DNA from: Bombyx mori | Lineage: Eukaryota > Arthropoda > Insecta > Lepidoptera > Bombycidae | NCBI RefSeq assembly: GCF_030269925.1 | Contig: NC_085130.1 | Location: 1,314,501 to 1,378,500 of the forward strand | Length of the DNA stretch: 64,000 nt | Reading direction: 5' to 3' | Shown here: positions 10,316-21,117 of the stretch, piece after piece | Layout of the letters: each line of letters starts with the position of its first letter | How positions within the stretch are numbered: the first letter of the stretch is position 1 | Program-made: the position numbers and the translations under genes | Notes under the pieces: model-generated | The model's database searches: none | The model's input: the letters and a program-made list of their open reading frames with translations, nothing else | What the model was told of the DNA's origin: nothing

Positions 10316-10634
10316 TCGCGACTGGAGCACATGCGGGCCCATTTTAAAGTTGAACGAACCGTGCTGGCGTCGTTTTCCTCTCGCCAAACGCTATTCGCGG
10401 TACCGTAGTCTTATTCCGTACGATGCGATTAATGAAACTAAAGTGACGCTCAATCAGAGCTGTCACGTCAGATACAATGTTGCAGATCGCGTAATACGGC
10501 TCTTTCGCGCAATTGGTTAATGGAAACAATTTGTGTCATTGTTTCCCGAAGAGAACTTTGACCTGACGTAACTATACGAGAGGGTTTCGTTCGTATCTCA
10601 GTGACTGTGTTGTCTAGAAAATTCTATATTTTAA
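10316..10634. other. No gene seen
   Basis: Single-copy-looking DNA within this window, no coding evidence. Confidence 0.4.
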
Positions 10635-11625
10635 CTAGCTGACCCGACCGACTTCGTATTGCCTCAGTCGATAAATAAAAGACCTAAACTTTTGTATAAA
10701 ATAAACTTAAAACAAACAAAAGGAATACGTCCGACGGGGGGCACATCAATGGAAAAACAAAATTGTTATTTTTATTTAACTCCGAGCATTTTTACCTTTA
10801 TCTACCTTTTAAACCTTCTCTGGACTTCCGCAAATAATTCAATACCAAAATTAGCCAAATCGGTCCAGCCGTTCTCGAGTTTTAGCGAGACTAACGAACA
10901 GCAATTCATTTTTATATACAGTCAAACCTGGGTAAGTGAGAACTGGATAAGTAAGAAAACTCTATAAGTGAGAGTAATAGCAAGGACCCGTCATTTTAAG
11001 CTCCCAAAACCTCTATTAGCGAGAAACAGAAACCTCTGTAAGAGAGAGTCGTTTTTTCCTCATGGACCTCCGTAAGTGAGACTGCTACCTATATATACCT
11101 CTATAAGCGACAGCCGAGCTTTATTTATTTATTTATATTATTTAGGAGGAACAAATGACAAAACAAATTACAAATTTTACATCTGCTTTTTTATGACTCA
11201 TTTTTAACTTTCGTGGAACTTCCTATCATTGTTTTTGAATTGTTTTCTCGTCAATATTGAACCTATTCTATTTCGTGGAACTAAATAACGTTGTTATTTT
11301 ATCGTATTCTTTTCGAATGGACACGTGTGCCTGTGTACCGTCCTGTTTGTCGGCCTTACTCAGTTTATCGTTAATCAATTGCGAAGGAAAGTTCTGTTCT
11401 GCATCATGTAAAAACGGAAAATTAAAGTACTGTCATTAAAGTCATAAACTTAAAATAGTGAATGCATCTGAATGCGGAAAATCGCGAATCGAAATTTAGA
11501 GGGAGCATTAGCGAGAAACTCGGGTTAATGAGAAACCTCTATAAGCGAGAATGAGATTGTGCTCCCTTGAACTCTCGCTTATCCAGGTTTGACTCTATAT
11601 AGATTGAAAGGCTAGTAACCGTCAT
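10635..11625 (+). repeat. Family-E repeat, split by a pogo/Tigger-like element
   Basis: Matches 7540-7830 from AGCTGACCCGACCGACTTCG to AATTCATTTTTATATA, then resumes as TATATAGATTG after the inserted element. Confidence 0.65.
10919..11595. mobile_element. pogo/Tigger-like non-autonomous transposon, copy 1
   Basis: Ends CAGTCAAACCTGGGTAAGTG and its inverse CTTATCCAGGTTTGACTC, flanked by TA on both sides, as expected for Tc1/mariner-pogo insertion. A second copy is at 26658-27330. Includes a decayed piece of the transposase start near 11400-11500 with a frameshift (CATTAAAGTCATAAAC versus CATTAAGTGATAAAC in copy 2). Most of the transposase is missing. Confidence 0.8.
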
Positions 11626-11632
11626 TAATCCT

Positions 11633-11985
11633 AGCCCAGTCTGCTCAAGGGTATTCCGTATGATAATCCATTGTAACCGGCATCATCTAGGCGGGCTCCG
11701 GATAGCCTGCCGACCGAGAGGGCTGGTGGTCGTGCCGCCGACGGCCACCAGTCCGGCGTCCCGAGGGGGAGGGTGATGGGAGAGATGTGCTCCGCACTAA
11801 ACGCTTCAATCTCCCCCCTTTGCCTTTTCATGAGTTCTGTCTCATGAGAGGCTCGGACGTTGGTCGTTGAGCGACAGGAGGTTTTAGTCGGTTCAACTCC
11901 GACATCTTCCGCCCACCAACTTCAGAGGAGGGTGGAAGTCCGGCGATTTCCTCCGACCAAAAAAAAAAAAGAAGCCCAGTCTGCT
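11633..11985 (+). mobile_element. Retroposed element with 13-bp target duplication
   Basis: The 13 bp AGCCCAGTCTGCT occurs at 11633-11645 and again at 11973-11985. Between them is a GC-rich ~327-bp insert ending in an A tail (11959-11972). The duplication and tail are diagnostic of target-primed reverse transcription. The insert contains GTTTTAGTCGGTTCAACTCC and GTGGAAGTCCGGCGATTTCC, reminiscent of R1-clade LINE 3' ends, but I cannot name the family. No other copy in this window. Confidence 0.75.
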
Positions 11986-12135
11986 GAGTCCATTTACATG
12001 TACAAAGAAATTCTAGGTACCTCAAAAGTGACTAATCGCGGCCTGTCTTTCGTTTTTAACGTTATTTTACAAATTTTATCGCAAGTTAAACTTCACAATG
12101 AGATTAGTTTTAAGCATGCATAACACTCGCGAGAG

Positions 12136-12470
12136 ATGTTAATGTCAGATCCAATAACTCTGGCATTAGACCCTTCGACACTAGGAGCAAGCGTAGAGAC
12201 CTCGGTAACCGTACTCGTCGACGTGCAACCTAACCCATGCATAAGCCCGCTGAGTTTCTCGCCGGATCTTCTCAGCGGGTTGCGATTCCGATCCGATAGT
12301 TTATTCATCCACGAAGCAGCTGCTCTTGAGTTGTTAGGTCTCCTTCGGAGGCGCTCGGGCAGCTGTTAGCAAATCCTATCCCTCCTGGCTGACCCTTTCC
12401 TCGCCTACATGTCCTGGTGTAAATGGAAAGGCCTCTGGGCCACCAGTAATCTTTCAATAAGAAATAAAAA
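12136..12470 (+). repeat. LINE 3' tail, family D
   Basis: Carries CGTGCAACCTAACCCATGC, the core GCTGAGTTTCTCGCCGGATC, TTGAGTTGTTAGGTCTCCTT, GGCGCTCGGGC and an end of GGCCACCAGTAATCTTTC with an A-rich tail. Reverse relatives lie at 33850-34000 and 34490-34850. Shares its core with Bm1. Confidence 0.6.
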
Positions 12471-12872
12471 ACACGACGCCTATATCCATATCTATATATA
12501 TACCCATTCTATATTGGTATAGTATAGGATATAGGTATGGACCTATATCCTAAGTACACATTGTAATAAGAATATATTTAACGAACGCGCCACCGAGTGA
12601 AAATGCAATGCATACAATAAGAGACTAAAATAACCCTGCAAGGGCGTATCGGCGTGCACACAACGGGTTCCGTCGAAATTAATATTCACGTTTGAATTAT
12701 AAAGAAATAATTACGCTAAAACCTCTAACCTAAAAGATGCCTTATGCCAAGAACTAACAATAACTGATGTGTGTGTCATTATCAAAATATCAAAATTTCT
12801 TTCCATCGCCGTCCTGTTGTTCCTTTAGTCCCACATCTCAGTCGGTTGCGGCGTTGTCCGTGGACCTACAAA

Positions 12873-13052
12873 CAGTGAGTTTAGTGCGAGATTTTTTAAC
12901 GTTCTCGATAGCGTAAAAGTTAACTCAAATTTTGTATGCAGTTGGAACAGCGCCCCTAGCGGCAAACGTACGCAAACTTGTAACTCCATACAAATCTGAG
13001 TTAACTTTTACGCTATCGAGAACGTTAAAAAACTCGCACTAAAAGCACACTG
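12873..13052. mobile_element. Palindromic MITE, family H, copy 1
   Basis: The left arm includes TTAGTGCGAG and AACGTTCTCGATAGCGTAAA, and the right arm is its near-perfect inverse for about 45 bp. The short centre has GCGCCCCTAGCGGCAAACG. 180 bp in all. Other copies: 20695-21117 and 23366-23424 (partial). Confidence 0.75.
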
Positions 13053-13729
13053 CTCTCAATACCGGCTATCCGACATTTAGTAATAAAATTTTGAAAAGAC
13101 ACTCAGGCGGGTACTAAAATTAATTATATTAAATCAATTATTTAAATATCGATAACATATTTATTATTCGCTTATCGACTTCCAGACTATTGCATATCTA
13201 ACGTCCTGTATATTAAAATTAAGTTCAACAATTAGTGATGTTCCATGTTAACAAAAGTTTTTTATCGATAACAAAAATAATCCTTTTATTTTTTTTATTA
13301 CAGTAAATGGTTATACGAAGTTGCAGTCACGAATTTATTGGAATGAAAGCTATCCAGTAATGTTGTATTAGTACTTACTAACCCGTACGTACTTACTAGC
13401 AGTAGGTGCGCTTCAGAAGCCGCCCTGACAAAACTATTAGAGAAATACCTATAGCTCTGTAGACTGATGTTAATAACCAAAGCTCATATAAGTCACAACA
13501 TCTTCAAATTTGAGATTGAAGTAACTCCCAATCAAATCGAAGTTTTGCTTTACCGTAAGAATATAAAGGATTGTGCATACTTCACAATACTATTTACCAC
13601 CAGTTAGGTATTACGAAAACTAATTTAATTAGAAACAATATTACTATACCTAATGAATTTTTCATATACATATTAAATAGATTATAAATTTTAATTTCAT
13701 ATTGTTTCTAACATCATGGTAATGCAAGG
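13053..13729. other. No gene seen
   Basis: AT-rich; no coding frame or repeat recognised. Confidence 0.4.
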
Positions 13730-13910
13730 TAAAGAAGGAAGTGGTCGACCGAAGAAGACATGGATGGAGTGTGTGAATGACGATATGAGAGAGAGAAAGA
13801 GAGGAGTGAGTGTTAAAATTTGAAATGACGGCTGATAGAAGAGAATGGAAGAGAAAAATTAGCTGTGCCGACCCCGCCTAGTGGGATAAGGTGGAGAAAA
13901 AGAAGGAGAT
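13730..13910 (+). pseudogene. LINE reverse transcriptase C-terminal remnant (RTE-like)
   Basis: Encodes a degraded GRPKKTWMECVNDDMRE.. segment, followed by TADRREWKRKIS and a stop. The pattern GRPxxxWxxxV..D is typical of RTE-type LINE C-termini. Related copies are at 17129-17440 (reverse) and 30395-30535. 5'-truncated and non-functional. Confidence 0.6.
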
Positions 13911-14089
13911 TGTTTCTAACATCGGAATTCAGCTCACGACCGAATCGAATCATCGAATCTTTAATAGCAATTATTAGCAGGAGAGTGTAATGTGTGCCCG
14001 TCCGTGTCGGGACCACTGACCAGTCGGTATTGGCCGCGAAGCTTTCACGGCTCGAAAGCTCTATAACTTAAAACCACGGAGTCGTGAGA

Positions 14090-14312
14090 CCCCTTATGAA
14101 TCCGCACGGGTAGGTACCACCACCCCGCCTATTTCTGCCGTGAAGCAGTAATGCGTTTCGGTTTGAAGGGTGGGGCAGCCGTTGTAACTGTACTGAGACC
14201 TTAGAATTAATATCTCAAGGTGGGTGGCGCATTTACGTTGTAAATGTCTATGGGCTCCGGTAATCATTTAACACGTGGTGGGTTGTGAGCTGGTCCACCC
14301 ATCTAAACAATA
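14090..14312 (+). repeat. Family-A repeat
   Basis: Forward copy, starting at CCGCACGGGTAGGTACCACC with the extreme 5' part missing, ending in AACAATAAAAAAAAAA. Confidence 0.8.
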
Positions 14313-14464
14313 AAAAAAAAAACTTTTATAGTGACACTCTCTCCTCTTTCTTACTAGTACTACTAGATTTAGTTATAAATGACTGAAAAACAGATACGAC
14401 CTTTCATCGTATTTCTACATGAGGGCAATTATGAGTTCCAATTTTCAGCGTAGGTCAGTCGTTG

Positions 14465-14540
14465 TACAATCCGGGTAATCAATTAACACGAGGTGAGCTG
14501 TGAGCTCGTCCACCCATATATGCAATCAATAAATAAAAAC
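14465..14540 (+). repeat. Diverged family-A tail
   Basis: AACACGAGGTGAGCTGTGAG, then CGTCCACCCATATATGCAAT. Only the 3' end survives. Confidence 0.5.
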
Positions 14541-14617
14541 TTGGGAAATATTACCGGTAATATTACTACTATGTTCGATACACAACTGTAACAAGCTTAG
14601 TGTTCGATAATCTATTT

Positions 14618-15053
14618 CATACATGAAGGAAAAACTTTGTATCCCTTTTTACGAAAATTGTGCGGACGGAGGAATATGAAATTTTCTACACTTATAGAGA
14701 ATATAGAGATGAAGTGCACAACGCTAATATTTTTTTTAAATAATACATCAAAGATACATTAAATCAATAAAAAAAACATTACACACACTACCATGTAAGA
14801 CGCACACACGCTTGCATACTATTTATTTATTGTCAAACTTTTGTTCTTGACGTCTGTGGTCAAATTGAGAATAGATTAAATATTGTTTGTCTTTATTAAT
14901 ATTTTTCTATAGTGTAGTCTTGGCGAAATTTGTGATTAGTATAAAAATACTAATAATGGTCTTTGAAAATAGAATCATAATAGTGTAAAAAACTTACAAT
15001 TTCAATTAATTATAGTCGTATTTCGACTACTGCGCGACCACTAGTATAAAATA
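14618..15053. repeat. Dispersed repeat, family N, uninterrupted copy
   Basis: Runs from CATGAAGGAAAAACTTTGTA through TTTTCTACACTTATAGAGAA to TCGTATTTCGACTACTGCG. It matches the two halves 37780-37838 and 44727-45075 and so gives the empty-site sequence for the insertion there. It ends about 100 bp before the ImpL2 TATA box. No terminal inverted repeats were obvious. Confidence 0.7.
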
Positions 15054-15164
15054 ATATCGAGCGCGGCTGAACCCTAGCTCCAATTCGCGGCGTCCCGGCA
15101 CACGGAGTTGCGTGCGTTTTTCAATTTTAAATTTCATGAAATCGCTAATCTACCGCGGTCCCCT

Positions 15165-15310
15165 TATATAAAGGCGATACAGAACGCACCCGGTCATTGC
15201 GTTCCCGCCACCGTTCCGGGCAACATCCGGCTAACTGATACACGTAATTGAAGATTTAATTCTGTTCTCCGAGAACCGTAGCGAGTTGCGAATCGATTTT
15301 GCGAAAAAAG
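15165..15310 (+). promoter_or_regulatory. Putative ImpL2 promoter and non-coding exon 1
   Basis: TATATAAA at 15165-15172, followed about 30 bp on by an initiator-like GGTCATTG (15192-15199). A leader of about 115 bp follows and ends at a splice donor, AAAAAAG|GTATTT (donor at 15311). The nearest downstream acceptor before the ImpL2 start codon is at 18742. Assignment to ImpL2 is inferred from position and strand; no other gene on this strand lies between. Confidence 0.55.
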
Positions 15311-15786
15311 GTATTTATTATTTTCTTTTAATTCTTCCATTTCGCTTTCTATGTCCAGCCAAGAGATTTCTACTCAATACTGAATTAGAAAATATTTTGT
15401 GAATTCCCAATAGTTGTCCAGTGCTATACAAGAATAAACTTAAACGCTTCTCAAACCTTATTATTTAATTTAAAATCTATTTTTTACTAACAATTTATCT
15501 CATTTTCTATATCCAGCCATAAGATTTCTAGTCAATACCGAATTAGGAAATATTGTGTGAATTCTCAGGTTGTCCAGTTCAATACGAGAATTAATTTAGC
15601 GCTTATCAAACATTATTATTTAATTTAAAATCTATTTTTTACTAACAATTTATCTCATTTTCTATATCCAGCCATAAGATTTCTAGTCAATACCGAATTA
15701 GGAAATATTGTGTGAATTCTCAGGTTGTCCAGTTCAATACGAGAATTAATTTAGCGCTTATCAAACATTATTATTTAATTTAAAAT
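15306..15786. repeat. 155-bp tandem repeat in ImpL2 intron 1
   Basis: Two almost identical 155-bp units (TTATTTAATT landmarks at 15461, 15616 and 15771) plus an older diverged unit at the left with the same TATGTCCAGCCA..AGATTTCTA pattern. Confidence 0.8.
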
Positions 15787-16144
15787 CTTTTTATTATTGA
15801 CCGTACTCCGTGTATATTATTTTTTGTAATTCAAATATCTTAGTAATTTGGAGATACTTTTTTTTTTTTTTAAATAATAAAACTTTTAATAGAAATCAAA
15901 TGCGGAATTAAGACGAAAGCTCGCAAGTATCGCGCGCGCATAATCTTCATAAATAAATAAAAAGAGAAAAATAAACCTACATAATTATCTTTGAGTAATA
16001 CTGGTATTTGATTGACATATCAAATTTCAGGTTCATTATCCATATATTGAATTTTCTCTATTATTGTCATGTTAGTGAGATTACGTAAAAGAAGCTAGGT
16101 CCGTTTATTATTTTTTAGAATTGCATTTGTCAGTAAACGAATAA

Positions 16145-16465
16145 ATAATATGTAGTTTAAAAAAACTAACAAAATACGCTTTTATAGAAAATACAACTAA
16201 AAAATAGAAAATAAATTCTAATAAATTTGAATTAAAAGTAGTGTAAGAAAAAAAAATTTTATTGTAAAAGAAGCATATTTTTTTTTTGTTTTTTAAACTA
16301 TTACTTATTTTTCATTTTTTAGTTGAATTTCAACTTTTTCAATTTTTATTTTTTTTTCAATATTGAATTGTCATCGGTCCTTAATAAGTATGCCAAATTT
16401 CGAGTTAATGAAGCGACGTTTTGAAGGGGGTCAAAATCATGTTCAAAGATTCCGTTACATACATA
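16145..16465. repeat. Palindromic repeat, family L, copy 2
   Basis: AGTTTAAAAAAACTAACAAA at the left, AAACTATTACTTATTTTTC in the middle and the same AAAGATTCCGTTACATACAT end as the 8680 copy. A family-A copy abuts at the right. Confidence 0.6.
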
Positions 16466-16468
16466 GGT

Positions 16469-16725
16469 TTTTTTTTATTATTTTATTGCTTAGATGGATG
16501 GACGAGCTCACAGCCCACCTGGTGTTAAGCGGTTACTGGAGCTCATAGACATCCACAACGCAAATGCGCCACCCACCTTGAGATATAAGTTCTAAGGTCT
16601 CAAGCATAGTTAAAACGGCTACCCCACTCTTCAAACCGAAACCCATTACTGCTTCACGGCAGAAATAGGCAGGGCGGTGGTACCCACCCGCGCGGACTCA
16701 CAAGAGGTCCTACCACCAGCAAACT
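16469..16725 (-). repeat. Family-A repeat
   Basis: Reverse, essentially full-length copy from a T-rich tail to GAGGTCCTACCACCAGC. Confidence 0.85.
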
Positions 16726-17128
16726 GTATTGAATATTTTAGAACAATTGAACCCGTTTTGAGCTGGTGATGTCTTTAGTTCCTTACCAGACGTCCGGTCC
16801 GGTACGGAATCAGGATGTCCTGCTTAAAATACACTAGTTAAATAGCAATTAGTTAATTTCTTTCCTTCAAAAATTTTGATATAACTGTCAACCCTAATTC
16901 ACTTAAAAGGGTGTTTCTCTTTGAAAAAAAAACTCGAATACACGTTTGCATTACTAATCGGAAGCATACATATGTGGTATTGGGCTTCATTTTTTAGAAA
17001 TACCCTTCATCGCTCACTTTTATACTTTTGGGGGCGAAATTACCAACAATCTTTTCTCATGACGTAAAAGACAGCGAATGCCAATATCTCAGGGTTGTTT
17101 CATTCGGGGCGAGTAATAATTATATAGA

Positions 17129-17440
17129 TTAAAATTCCGTATACCCAAAACTCGCGTATTTTTCAAATAGGGTCGAAGCTTTGTAAAGTTGCGTGTGCTT
17201 TAAAAATTTCCGAGACGGTCTTCTCTTTCGTCTGCTCTGGTAGTAATTAATAACCAAGTTCTTGATCTCTTCTATCTTCTTTTTCCCCACCTTATCCCCC
17301 ACTCTAGTAGGGCCGGTACATCTAATTTTTCTCTTCCATTCTCTTCTATCAGCCGTCATCTCAACACTCACTCCTCTCTCTCTCATATCGTCCATTCACA
17401 CACTCCATCCATATCTTCTTCGGTCGACCTCTTCCCCCTC
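17129..17440 (-). pseudogene. LINE reverse transcriptase C-terminal remnant (RTE-like)
   Basis: The reverse strand reads RRPKKIWMECVNGRYEREE-like, then MTADRREWKRKIRCTGPTRV and a lysine-rich end, the same tail family as 13730-13910. 5'-truncated. Confidence 0.55.
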
Positions 17441-17811
17441 TACGAACAATAACCAAGTTCTTAGTGTGAGATTATTTATTTGAACAGACTCCAGAAGGAG
17501 GTTTTCTCTCAAAGCTTCAAGTGATCTAATCTTCAAGAACTTCCCATTGCTGCTATTAGGAATTATGTTTTTATAAGAACTACTTGAGTTTGTTGTTAGC
17601 GCTTAGTTGTTAGTCGATTTAGCGACGATGCGTATAGACTTTTCAAAAATAAAAAATCTAAGATTTCAAATTCAAATACGGATATTGTAAATTCAATTTC
17701 CGAACTATTAACTCAGCCGATGGGATACTAGATTATTTAGAATAAACAAATCGGAACATGATAAATTGACGTTTGCAATAACCGAAGTCAGTCATAATCA
17801 AACGTTCTTAG

Positions 17812-18062
17812 GTAGGACCTCATGTGCGTCCGCACGGGTAGGTGCCACCAACCCGCTTATTTCTGCCGTGAAGCAGTAATGCGTTTCGGTTTGAAAGGTG
17901 CGGCAGTCGTTGTAACTATACTGAGACCTTAGAACTTATACCTCAAGGTGGGTGGCGCATTTACGTCGTAAATGTCTATGGGTTCCAGTGACCACTTAAC
18001 AACACCAGGTGGGCTGTGAGCTCGTCCACCCATCTAAGCAATAAACAAAAAAAAACAAAAAA
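17812..18062 (+). repeat. Family-A repeat
   Basis: Forward copy from GGTAGGACCTCATGTGCG to AAGCAATAAACAAAAAAAAAC. Confidence 0.8.
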
Positions 18063-18366
18063 AAATGTTCTCGACAAGAAACAAACAAACATACTCCCGT
18101 CGTAGCTTTGAAACGACCCACGTGCTTAGTAACAGCGCCGTGAATCATTACGGAAAAATGCGATGGATGACACAAACAAAAAAAAATAACAAAAGGTTTC
18201 TCGATAGTTTTTTTTTAAATCAACATCACAGTGCACTCCTGCTAGTCATTCGTAAGAGATACCGATGTAGTACCGCCCTAAACACGACTAAGGAACTAAA
18301 GTATATCAAAATGTTTTCAATTTCTGCACCACTCGCGAAACTAATTAACCCTTTTACTGCCATGTA

Positions 18367-18590
18367 CTGGTGGTAGGACGTCTTGTGAGTCCGCAAGGGT
18401 AGGTACCGCCTATTTCATGCGTTTCGGTTTGAAGGGTGGGGCAGCCGTTGTAACTATACTTAAGACCTTAGAACTTATATCTCAAGGTGGGTGGCGCATT
18501 TACGTTGTAGATATCTATGGGCTCCGGTAACCACTTAACACCAGGTGGGTTGTGAGCTCGTCCACACATCTAAGCAATAAAAAAATACCC
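18367..18590 (+). repeat. Family-A repeat
   Basis: Forward copy starting at ACTGGTGGTAGGACGTCTTG with a small deletion around CCGCCTATTTCATGCG. It lies about 150 bp upstream of the second ImpL2 exon. Confidence 0.85.
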
Positions 18591-18789
18591 TATATCTGAT
18601 CTTTTTTTCTATAGATACTTCATTAATATCCTTGAGAGCACGAGTAGTTGGGCCGAAAATGGCCCATGTCCTTTGTAATTACACTCACGTTCCGACCAGA
18701 TGTGAAAAAATTATAATTTTCTCTCTCTCTCGATTGTTCCAGAATTCTTTCTTCGAGAATCTCATCAGTATTATAGAGCAGTAGTCAGA

Positions 18790-20647
18790 ATGCATTTAGT
18801 TCTGCTATTCACCGTCGCGGCGCTGCTGGGCTCGTGCCAGTCCGCCCATTTGAATAAACACATTAAGCTGCTTTCGGACATCGATAACAGTATTGAGAAT
18901 GGTGGTGAGTTTCATTGGAAGGTTTTTTTAAAATATTTGAACTAATTTTAAGTAACTGTAAACTTTGAAAAACCTTTGCAGTTTCCTTTATTTGCTCACT
19001 GTGATATTGACATTATTGATTTGCTTAATACAATTCAAGTTTTAAGGTTTAGTCAAAATAAATATAAGATTCTTCAGCTAAATCTGTGCATGTTTGCATC
19101 TTTACTTTAGGATTTTAGTATATTTTTTAGTATTTTTATTTTTAAAACAAAAACTAACTATAGATTTTAATTTTTCACAATAAACATAGTCTGTGTCAAG
19201 ATATTATATCGTTAATTTTTTTTTGTGGCATCTAAAAATTATCAATATTATAAATTTGCCGTTTGTCTGCAAATTGTATTAATTGGATTTTCGTTATTTT
19301 TCAGTGCAAGCAAAATCTGATGGATCTCATAAATATTTATCGATCACGCAAGGCCCCCTACCGTCGTACGCACATACTCCCGGAACCACTATTGAGTTGA
19401 CCTGCGAAGCTGCCGGATCTCCAGCACCATCAGTACACTGGTTCAAGAACGACTCTCCAGTCTACGAGGTGACCAATCAAATTGAAATATTTAATACAGC
19501 GCCACCTGTCGCTGCAAAGCGGAACTAAAACGAATTTTTTTTCTTTCACAGTACGACGTCGAGTCCAACGAATTAATCGACTCAAGCCCGACATCTATTG
19601 CGAGAATTTCCTCAACTCTCATAGTGACGCGTACGACCTCTCAGGATGTGTACACCTGCCTCGCCACCACGAGCTCCAAGACTGCGCGAGCCAGCACTGT
19701 GGTCTACAATACAGGTGATACATCGTCATTCTCAAAAAGAAATTATCTTATAAACATACCTAATTACGTGCAAATATTTTAATCAAATGTCATTATCAGT
19801 TACATTCTACTCGCCGACAGATAGCGCTACTGAGCTCTCGGAACGCGCTAAGCTGTTCCCGCTGAAGCCTCGCATCGTGGTCTCCTATAGCACCTACGTG
19901 GACAACATCGGCAACAGGGTGGTGCTCCCGTGCCGCGTCAAGGGACACCCCAAGCCCAAGATCACCTGGTTCAACGGACAGAATGTGCCCATTGAAAAGA
20001 ACCCGCGCATGAAGGTAAAATTGCTTCTATTCTAATTACGAAGTCCCATTTAACAGATGTTATTACTATGTTATTTTGTGTGTGAATTAATTGTATACTG
20101 ATTTAGATTGATTGTGTATTTTTTAAATGATGCTTACGACCGTGAACAAAAAATGATTATTATTTCGAATTATGCGATACGTTAAGAGTTACATTCTAAG
20201 AAGTGTCATATTAAGAGACTTCGTAATTGGAATAGAGTATAAATAATCCTAAATTAATTGACGAAAATGCACTTTTACAAATGTCGATAAACGTTCTAAA
20301 TTGAATTAAACTACACATATTTAGTTACGAAGGCAAAACGTAGGATATTTTAAAAATATTTTATTGCCTCTATCTGGGTCTGTTGATACAGCGCGAGCTG
20401 ACGGCCGAGAATTACACTATTTCGATTTCAAAACTGTGTCTTCCGAAACACAGATGGCGCTGTTTTCAAAATTTACGTTCTAAGTAGTTTTTTTTTTGTC
20501 TCTAACATCAGATTCTGTTGGCAGGTGCTTCGCTCGGGCGAGCTGGTCATATCCTCCCTCCTCTGGAGCGACATGGACGAGTACACTTGCCAAGCCGAAA
20601 ACGCTTTCGGCTCGGAGAAGGCTAAAACATTCGTCTACCCCGCTAAA
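18790..20647 (+). CDS. ImpL2: ImpL2-like secreted two-Ig protein, five coding exons
   Basis: Exons with consensus splice sites and matching phases: 18790-18904 (acceptor at 18742), 19305-19468, 19552-19714, 19800-20014 and 20525-20647, encoding 260 residues. Residues 1-18 are a signal peptide (MHLVLLFTVAALLGSCQS). Ig domain 1 has cysteines in IELTCEAAG and VYTCLATT with tryptophan in VHWFK. Ig domain 2 follows KPRIVVSYSTYV, with VVLPCRVKG, ITWFNG and EYTCQAEN, ending FGSEKAKTFVYPAK. This architecture and the SKTARASTVVY and TFVYP segments fit the IMP-L2 family, secreted proteins that in Drosophila bind insulin-like peptides and dampen insulin signalling. The strong donor AAA|GTAAGT at 20647 means at least one more exon follows. 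Candidates are an acceptor at 22370 giving nine codons to a stop, or one near 22778 in a GC-rich patch. Both are uncertain. Confidence 0.88.
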
Positions 20648-20694
20648 GTAAGTTTCTCAACACTATTCTTTCTATTGAATTAAGATTACTGCCA

Positions 20695-21117
20695 CAGTGT
20701 GCTTAGTGCGAGTATATTAACGTTCTCGATAGAATAAAAGCTTTTTGTGTATGTATTTGTAACTTAATATGAATTTCATTGCACCTACCACTATTTACTC
20801 TGCACTACCTTTGGTTGACTAGTAGAAAATGCTTTAGGCATCAAGTTCGCTAAAGTAAATTTTGCATGAAGTAATAATAAGTAAAATAAATAAAATAAAA
20901 TAAATAAAATAAAATAAATAAAATAAATAAAATAAATAAAATAAATAAAATAAATAAAATAAATAAAATAAATAAAATAAATAAAATAAATAAAATAAAA
21001 TAAAAACTAACTCATATTTGCCTACGTTTGCCGCTAGGGGCGCTGTTTTAACTCCATAAAAATTTAAAATAACTTTTACGCGATCAAGAACTTTAAAATA
21101 CTTGCACTAAGCACACA
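20695..21117. mobile_element. MITE family H, copy 2, expanded by a microsatellite
   Basis: Left end CAGTGTGCTTAGTGCGAG and right arm AACTTTAAAATACTTGCACT plus AAGCACACAG match the family-H arms at 12873. The core GCCGCTAGGGGCGCTG is conserved. The AAATA-rich microsatellite lies inside. Located in the ImpL2 intron just after exon 5. Confidence 0.7.
20878..21004. repeat. (AAATA/AAATAAAATA)n microsatellite
   Basis: About 125 bp of alternating AAATA and AAAATAAAT units, mostly in a 9-bp register. Confidence 0.95.

Noticed and set aside
11860..12123. 87-codon frame after the 11633 element
   Set aside because: Crosses the A tail and target duplication, so it is a chance frame.
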